Shown piece by piece: positions 32,833 through 36,813 of a stretch of DNA of 36,813 bases. The notes under the pieces were generated by a model. That model was not told the DNA's origin. It ran no database searches and saw nothing but the letters and a program-made list of their open reading frames with translations. Every line of letters begins with the position of its first letter. Position 1 is the stretch's first letter. A program made the position numbers and the translations under genes. The DNA is from Klebsiella pneumoniae (GTDB taxonomy: Bacteria > Pseudomonadota > Gammaproteobacteria > Steroidobacterales > Steroidobacteraceae): contig CAMCBU010000021.1 in NCBI GenBank assembly GCA_945873095.1, positions 1-36,813 on the forward strand, read 5' to 3'.

Positions 32833-32851
32833 CCGCGGCGATCGCCGCGGC
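32820..32851 (-). terminator. Intrinsic terminator of metY (minus strand)
   Basis: A perfect 20-bp palindrome GCCGCGGCGATCGCCGCGGC (32832-32851) folds as an 8-bp stem with a GATC loop. On the minus strand it is followed by TATTTCTTTTTG. The T-rich tract is the complement of the AAA/AAG lysine codons at the end of the convergent small-protein gene. A second hairpin, 12-bp stem with a GCGT loop (32864-32891), lies just before it and covers the metY stop codon. Confidence 0.72.
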
Positions 32852-32866
32852 CAGCGCGCGAGCCGA

Positions 32867-34138
32867 TCAGGCGCTGCGTAGCGCCTGATCGAGGTCTTGT
32901 TTCAGATCGTCGATATGCTCGATGCCGATCGACAGTCGCACCATGTCTGCGGAGACGCCTGCTTTGGCGAGCTCTTCGGGTGACAGTTGACGATGTGTCG
33001 TCGAAGCCGGGTGCGTGGCCAGTGAGCGTGCATCGCCGATATTCACGAGACGAATCACGAGTTTGAGTGCATCGAGGAACTTCTCGCCTGCGGCCCGTCC
33101 GCCTTTCACGCCGAAAGTCAGGATGCCCGAGGCTCTGCCTGCCAAATATCGTTGAGCCAGTGCGTGATCGGGGTGATCCGGCAAGCCCGCATAGTTCACC
33201 CATGAGACGGCCGGGTGTTGCTGTAGGAATTGCGCCACGGCGAGCGTGTTGTCACAGATGCGATCCATGCGCACGGCCAAGGTCTCGATGCCTTGCAGGA
33301 TCAAAAACGAATTGAACGGCGAGAGTGCAGCGCCCATGTTGCGCAGCGGCACGACTCGGGCGCGCGCGATAAAGGCTGCGGGACCTAGCGCCTCGGTGTA
33401 GACGACGCCGTGATACGAGACGTCCGGTTCATTGAGACGCTTGAATTTGGTTTTGTGCTCGGCCCACGGGAACTTACCCGAATCGACGATCGCACCACCG
33501 ATGCTGTTGCCGTGGCCACCGAGATATTTGGTCAAAGAATGCACGACGATATCGGCACTATGCTCGAAGGGGCGGCACAAATACGGTGAGGGCACCGTGT
33601 TGTCGACGATCAACGGCACGCCGCGCTCGTGGGCGATTTTGGCGAGCGCACCAAAGTCAGTGACGTTGCCGAGCGGGTTGCCTATCGATTCGCAATACAC
33701 CGCTTTGGTTCGCGCGTCGATCAACGCCGCGAAATCCGCCGGCTTGCGCGGGTCGGCGAAACGGACCTCGATACCGAATTGTGGCAGCGTGTGCGCGAAG
33801 AGATTGTAGGTGCCGCCATAGAGGGTGCTGGAGCTGACGATGTTGTCGCCGTGCTCGGCGATCGTCAGCAGTGCGTAGGTGACCGCAGCGCTGCCGGAGG
33901 CGAGCGCGAGTGCACCGATACCACCTTCGAGTGCCGCGACACGCTTCTCGAGCACGTCGGTGGTCGGATTCATGATGCGGGTGTAGATGTTGCCTTGCAC
34001 CTTGAGATCGAACAGATCGGCCCCGTGCTGCGCGCTGTCGAATGCGTAAGAGCTCGTCTGGTAGATCGGGACAGCGACGGACTTGGTGGTCGGATCGGGC
34101 GTATAGCCGCCGTGTACGGCAATAGTTTCTGGACGCAT
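32867..34138 (-). CDS. metY: O-acetylhomoserine sulfhydrylase (aminocarboxypropyltransferase), PLP enzyme
   Basis: A 423-residue Cys/Met-metabolism PLP enzyme. The opening PETIAVHGGYTPDPTTKSVAVPIYQTSSYAF and the 420-residue length are typical of MetY rather than the shorter MetB/MetC. The PLP lysine is K204 in VVHSLTKYLGGHGNSIGG, with D179 in VPLIVDNTVPSPYL and GSAAVTYALLTIAEHGD as the phosphate-binding block. It makes homocysteine from O-acetyl-L-homoserine and sulfide. I choose the ATG at 34138 because GAGGT sits 8 bases upstream; a GTG five codons earlier (34153) lacks an SD. It has its own promoter side in the gap with the divergent pseudouridine synthase and a terminator at 32820-32851. 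Confidence 0.94.
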   Translation of the reverse strand: MRPETIAVHGGYTPDPTTKSVAVPIYQTSSYAFDSAQHGADLFDLKVQGNIYTRIMNPTTDVLEKRVAALEGGIGALALASGSAAVTYALLTIAEHGDNIVSSSTLYGGTYNLFAHTLPQFGIEVRFADPRKPADFAALIDARTKAVYCESIGNPLGNVTDFGALAKIAHERGVPLIVDNTVPSPYLCRPFEHSADIVVHSLTKYLGGHGNSIGGAIVDSGKFPWAEHKTKFKRLNEPDVSYHGVVYTEALGPAAFIARARVVPLRNMGAALSPFNSFLILQGIETLAVRMDRICDNTLAVAQFLQQHPAVSWVNYAGLPDHPDHALAQRYLAGRASGILTFGVKGGRAAGEKFLDALKLVIRLVNIGDARSLATHPASTTHRQLSPEELAKAGVSADMVRLSIGIEHIDDLKQDLDQALRSA

Positions 34139-34220
34139 GACGATCAACCTCACTTTGGATGGAGCCAGCCCAGCATAACGGCGCGCGCGGCGCGTCGCGC
34201 TGACGAAGTCGTATGACGGA

Positions 34221-34249
34221 ATAACGGCCCGTTATGGCGAGCCCGTTAC
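34221..34249. promoter_or_regulatory. ATAACGG inverted/direct repeats in the metY-pseudouridine synthase gap
   Basis: ATAACGG-C-CCGTTAT (34221-34235) is a perfect 7-bp inverted repeat with a one-base centre. CCGTTAC (34243-34249) is a near half-site and another ATAACGG lies at 34175-34181. The cluster sits in the 131-bp divergent gap and could be an operator. No SAM riboswitch or MetJ box (AGACGTCT) is visible. TATTAA at 34251-34256 may be a -10 for the plus-strand gene. Confidence 0.42.
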
Positions 34250-34269
34250 CTATTAAGATGCGCCTGCCT

Positions 34270-35049
34270 ATGAATGAAGACACTACGGCCGAGAGGCTGC
34301 AGAAAGTATTGGCTGGGCTCGGGCTTGGCTCGCGGCGTGAGATCGAAGCTTGGATTCGCGCTGGACGCGTGACGGTCAACGGCAAGCTGGCTGAGCTTGG
34401 CGCACGCGCTGGTTCCGCGGATGAAATCGCGATCGATGGACGCGCAGTGCAGCGTGCCGCGTCGAGCCCGACGCAGGAAAGCGTGGTCCTCGGCTATCAC
34501 AAACCCGTCGGCGAAGTGACGACCCGCAAAGATCCCGCTCTGCGTCCGACGGTTTTTGATCGTTTACCCGCGCCGCCCTCGGGACGATGGATCGTCGTCG
34601 GACGCCTCGACGTCAACACTTCCGGGTTACTGCTGTTCACGACCGATGGCGAATTGGCGCATCGGCTGATGCATCCTTCGTCCGAAGTCGAGCGCGAATA
34701 TCTGGTTCGCGTGCGACATCAGCCCGATGCCGCCGCACTCGCTCGGCTGCAGCAGGGCGTGCAGCTCGAGGATGGTTGGGCACGTTTCGATCGGCTGACG
34801 GCGGAGCGAAGCACCGACGGGCATGCGTGGTTTCGGGTCGTCCTGCACGAGGGGCGCAACCGGGAAGTGCGTCGCCTTTGGTTGGCGGAGGGCCACGAGG
34901 TGAGCCGATTGATCCGCCTGCGATACGGTCCGGTGGAATTACCCCGCGATCTGCGCCCGGGTGAAGCGCGTTTGCTTCCACAGGCGCTCGTGCAGCAACT
35001 CAGCGAAACTTGTCGGGCCGCAGCACTTCCACATCCTGCACCCACATGA
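34270..35049 (+). CDS. RsuA/RluB-type 16S/23S rRNA pseudouridine synthase
   Basis: A protein of about 259 residues with an S4 RNA-binding domain (ERLQKVLAGLGLGSRREIEAWIRAGRVTVNGKLAELGARA) followed by the synthase domain. The catalytic Asp is D114 in VVGRLDVNTSGLLLFT. LHEGRNREVRRLW is the family's RNA-contacting block and YHKPVGEVTT its first strand. It isomerises a uridine in rRNA; RluB/RluE/RsuA cannot be separated safely here. In-frame ATGs lie at 34234, 34258 and 34270, none with a good SD; I choose the one nearest the S4 domain. The last 50 bases overlap the convergent sbtB-like gene. Confidence 0.93.
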   Translation: MNEDTTAERLQKVLAGLGLGSRREIEAWIRAGRVTVNGKLAELGARAGSADEIAIDGRAVQRAASSPTQESVVLGYHKPVGEVTTRKDPALRPTVFDRLPAPPSGRWIVVGRLDVNTSGLLLFTTDGELAHRLMHPSSEVEREYLVRVRHQPDAAALARLQQGVQLEDGWARFDRLTAERSTDGHAWFRVVLHEGRNREVRRLWLAEGHEVSRLIRLRYGPVELPRDLRPGEARLLPQALVQQLSETCRAAALPHPAPT

Positions 35050-35314
35050 CGATGGCGTAGTGCGCGTAGTACTTCTCGCGCAGTTTGGTGAGCACCAGTT
35101 CCGCGAGCGGTGTGTCACAGACGATCTCGACTCGGATGTTGCTGCTGTGTCCCCAATGCGAAGCCCGCAGGCCCTGGTCGCCGCGACCGCGCGCATCACT
35201 GATGGTGTAGCCGCGCACGCCCAAGGCTTCGATTTCCCGCACGAGATCGCGTTCGAGATTCGATTCGGTGATCACCGTGAGTAATTTGCGGTGCGTTTGC
35301 GCAAGACCCGTCAT
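35000..35314 (-). CDS. sbtB: SbtB-like PII-family signalling protein
   Basis: A 104-residue PII-like protein. KLLTVITESNLERDLVREIEALGVRGYTISDARGRGDQGLRASHWG matches the SbtB beta-alpha-beta half and T-loop (about residues 41-58), and IRVEIVCD and VQDVEVLRPDKF match the later strands. SbtB binds adenine nucleotides (cAMP, AMP, ADP, ATP) and controls the SbtA bicarbonate transporter in cyanobacteria. The protein ends at KFR and so lacks the C-terminal C-G-P-x-G-C R-loop found in many cyanobacterial SbtBs. Its ATG overlaps the sbtA stop by four bases. Confidence 0.85.
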   Translation of the reverse strand: MTGLAQTHRKLLTVITESNLERDLVREIEALGVRGYTISDARGRGDQGLRASHWGHSSNIRVEIVCDTPLAELVLTKLREKYYAHYAIVMWVQDVEVLRPDKFR

Positions 35315-36261
35315 GACGGCATCTCCATGAGCCCAGTGGCGATCCGCTGATAAAGCGGAATACCGATGAGGATATTGAAGGGGAAGGTGATGGCGAGCGC
35401 CGCGGTGAGCGACAGCGCTGGGTTCGCCTCGGGCACGGCACTGCGCATGGCGGCGGGCGCGGCGATGTAGGAGGCGCTTGCGGCGAGGGTGGCGAGCAGG
35501 ATGGTGCCGCCGAGCGAGAGGCCCATCAGCTGCGCAAAACCGATGCCGATCATCGCGAAACAGGGCGGGATCAGCAGGGCGAACGCCCCCATGAAGAGCC
35601 CATGACGGCGAAATCCACCGAGGTGATCTGCCGCGATCAAGCCCATTTCGAGCAGGAACATCGCCAAAATACCCTTGAAAAGATCGAAAAACAGCGGGGC
35701 TAAGGGTTCGAGGCCGACCGGCCCTGCCGCCCAGCCGATGACGAGGCCGCCGAGCAGTAGCAGCACACTTTTACCGAGCAGGACTTCGCGGGCGATGTCA
35801 CCCCAAGGGGTGCCTGCGCCAACGCCGCGGGCGAGTAGGATGCCGAGGATGATGGCGGGGATTTCGAGCAGCACCAGCAGCAACGGCAGGGTGGGCTCGT
35901 AGGCGATGCCCGCGGTGGCCAAGAAGGCGACCGCGACCGCGAAGGTGCCGATGCTGACCGAACCGTAGTGGGCAGCCACGGCCGCCGCGTTGGCGCGATC
36001 GAGACGTCCGAGTCCCCGCAGGATGAAAAATGCTAGGAAAGTCAGCAGGATGCCGAGCAGCAGGGTGAGTGCGAGGTCACTCGCGAGACCGGTCGCCGGC
36101 TGGCGGGCGAGCTCGATTCCGCCCTTCATGCCGATGGCGAGGAGCAACAAAGTGCTGACGAACTCGTAAATTGCGGGCGGCAGGCGCAGGTCTGCTTTCA
36201 TCACGCCGGCGAGCAGGCCCAAGGCGAAGAAGAGGACGATCGGATCGATTCCATTCAACAT
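35311..36261 (-). CDS. sbtA: SbtA-family sodium-dependent bicarbonate transporter
   Basis: A 316-residue membrane protein of the SbtA family (formerly DUF897), with about ten helices in two inverted halves. Diagnostic pieces: DPIVLFFALGLLAGVMKADLRLPPAIYEFVSTLLLLAIGMKGGIEL at the N-terminus, AAVAAHYGSVSIGTFAVAVAFL before the middle, and LATLAASASYIAAPAAMRSAVPEANPALSLTAALAITFPFNI near the C-terminus, the second SbtA signature. It should import HCO3- with Na+. Here it is coupled to sbtB and may supply bicarbonate to biotin carboxylases rather than to carboxysomes. TGGAG lies 10 bases before the ATG. It is divergent from the tRNA operon. Confidence 0.88.
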   Translation of the reverse strand: MLNGIDPIVLFFALGLLAGVMKADLRLPPAIYEFVSTLLLLAIGMKGGIELARQPATGLASDLALTLLLGILLTFLAFFILRGLGRLDRANAAAVAAHYGSVSIGTFAVAVAFLATAGIAYEPTLPLLLVLLEIPAIILGILLARGVGAGTPWGDIAREVLLGKSVLLLLGGLVIGWAAGPVGLEPLAPLFFDLFKGILAMFLLEMGLIAADHLGGFRRHGLFMGAFALLIPPCFAMIGIGFAQLMGLSLGGTILLATLAASASYIAAPAAMRSAVPEANPALSLTAALAITFPFNILIGIPLYQRIATGLMEMPS

Positions 36262-36274
36262 TCACTCAACTCCA

Positions 36275-36303
36275 TTGACACTCCCCTCGCTGGAAATCAC
36301 AAT
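36275..36303 (+). promoter_or_regulatory. Promoter of the tRNA-Tyr-Gly-Thr-tuf operon
   Basis: A consensus -35 TTGACA (36275-36280), a 17-bp spacer and CACAAT (36298-36303) are followed by AGGCGGC, a GC-rich discriminator typical of stringently controlled tRNA promoters. The tRNA-Tyr gene begins 19 bases later. Confidence 0.8.
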
Positions 36304-36321
36304 AGGCGGCTCGTTTAACGC

Positions 36322-36407
36322 GGAGGGGTACCCAAGCGGCCAACGGGAGCAGACTGTAAATCGGCCGGCTTACGCCTTCGTAGGTTCGAATCCTACCCCC
36401 TCCACCA
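36322..36407 (+). tRNA. tRNA-Tyr (anticodon GTA)
   Basis: An 86-nt class II tRNA with encoded CCA. Acceptor stem GGAGGGG (36322-36328) pairs with CCCCTCC (36397-36403). T arm GTAGG-TTCGAAT-CCTAC, variable arm GGC-TTAC-GCC and anticodon loop CTGTAAA (GTA at 36356-36358). In the anticodon stem, A36351 opposes G36363 (5' GCAGA against TCGGC), one non-Watson-Crick pair compared with E. coli GCAGA/TCTGC. Confidence 0.97.
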
Positions 36408-36480
36408 AAAACGGTGGCGTTGAGAGACGTATACCGACAGTAGCGGATGAATCCTGCGGGCTCACCCATCAATGATATGT
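36408..36480 (+). other. Spacer between tRNA-Tyr and tRNA-Gly
   Basis: A 73-base transcribed spacer with no recognisable gene, promoter or strong hairpin. The tRNA-Gly-Thr gap is only 7 bases. Confidence 0.6.
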
Positions 36481-36554
<74 letters not shown>

Positions 36555-36561
36555 GGTTTCG

Positions 36562-36637
36562 GCTCACGTAGCTCAGTCGGTAGAGCACGTCCTTGGTAAG
36601 GACGAGGTCACCGGTTCGATTCCGGTCGTGAGCTCCA
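36562..36637 (+). tRNA. tRNA-Thr (anticodon GGT)
   Basis: 76 nt with encoded CCA. Acceptor GCTCACG (36562-36568) pairs with CGTGAGC (36627-36633). Anticodon stem GTCC/GGAC with anticodon GGT; T arm CCGG-TTCGATT-CCGG. tuf starts 28 bases downstream. Confidence 0.97.
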
Positions 36638-36665
36638 GTGATTAGAAGTTGTAGGAGAAGAAATC

Positions 36666-36813
36666 GTGTCCAAGGAAAAATTTGAACGCAGCAAGCCGCA
36701 CGTTAACGTTGGGACGATTGGTCACGTTGACCATGGCAAGACGACGCTGACGGCGGCGTTGACGAAGGTGATGGCGGAGACTCACGGTGGTGAGTTCAAG
36801 GCCTACGATCAGA
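36666..36813 (+). CDS. tuf: Elongation factor Tu, N-terminal part (3' truncated by window)
   Basis: A GTG start with AGGAGA seven bases upstream opens [33 protein letters not shown]. The phosphate-binding loop G-H-V-D-H-G-K-T is intact, as in EF-Tu, which delivers aminoacyl-tRNA to the ribosome. The window ends at about residue 49. Its location directly after tRNA-Thr is the standard gammaproteobacterial tufB arrangement. Confidence 0.97.
   Translation, partial: MSKEKFERSKPHVNVGTIGHVDHGKTTLTAALTKVMAETHGGEFKAYDQ

Noticed and set aside
34139-34269. A SAM riboswitch upstream of metY
   Set aside because: No conserved SAM-I or SAM-II core and no expression-platform terminator were found; the gap holds only inverted ATAACGG repeats.

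Overview
The window reads as a chromosomal segment of a GC-rich gammaproteobacterium with an aerobic, lipid/isoprenoid/aromatic-degrading lifestyle. The right end carries tRNA-Tyr(GTA), tRNA-Gly(TCC), tRNA-Thr(GGT) and the start of tuf, the order found in the E. coli tufB operon, which supports Gammaproteobacteria. I could not fix a genus. The rest is dominated by catabolic and transport genes (TonB receptor, molybdopterin oxidoreductase, CoA ligase, thiolase, carotenoid oxygenase, PaaN-type aldehyde dehydrogenase), as in marine or soil degraders. No transposase, integrase, phage or CRISPR feature is visible.

Layout. (1) 1-5.5 kb: the 3' end of a TonB-dependent receptor with a strong terminator, a cytoplasmic bis-MGD oxidoreductase, and a minus-strand pair of NTF2-like protein and acyl-CoA ligase. 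(2) 5.5-8.9 kb: thioesterase and DUF1295 membrane protein, a tandem-HxlR regulator, and a divergent SDR. (3) 8.9-16.9 kb: two divergent operons, thiolase-carotenoid oxygenase-amidohydrolase (minus) and flavin-dependent monooxygenase-lipocalin-like-PaaN (plus), then an NTF2-like protein. (4) 16.9-22.7 kb: envelope genes: flippase-like protein, periplasmic PrxQ, trypsin-like PDZ protease, a lipoprotein, an exported Sel1/ASCH fusion and an exported VOC protein. (5) 22.8-32.8 kb: a catabolic block bracketed by two paralogous copies of an apparently undescribed two-gene module, a small FF-DP-ID protein plus a class I methyltransferase. Between them are a Tat-exported flavoprotein, an atypical alpha/beta hydrolase, a D-aminoacylase-like amidohydrolase, a BASS-type transporter, an exported EEP phosphoesterase/nuclease and a maleate-isomerase-like protein lacking both family cysteines. 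(6) 32.8-36.3 kb: housekeeping metY and an RsuA/RluB pseudouridine synthase, then an SbtA-SbtB bicarbonate transporter pair. (7) 36.3 kb to the end: the tRNA-tuf operon.

How the genes may work together (inference): several families recur in steroid, bile-acid or isoprenoid catabolism (5-alpha-reductase-like membrane protein, NTF2/ketosteroid-isomerase folds, SCP-x-type thiolase, KstD/fumarate-reductase-like flavoprotein, BASS carrier, CoA ligase). A plausible reading is outer-membrane uptake, periplasmic oxidation and hydrolysis, import, CoA activation and beta-oxidation. No substrate can be named from sequence. The most promising novelty is the duplicated small-protein/methyltransferase module, followed by the exported ASCH fusion and the cysteine-less isomerase homologue.
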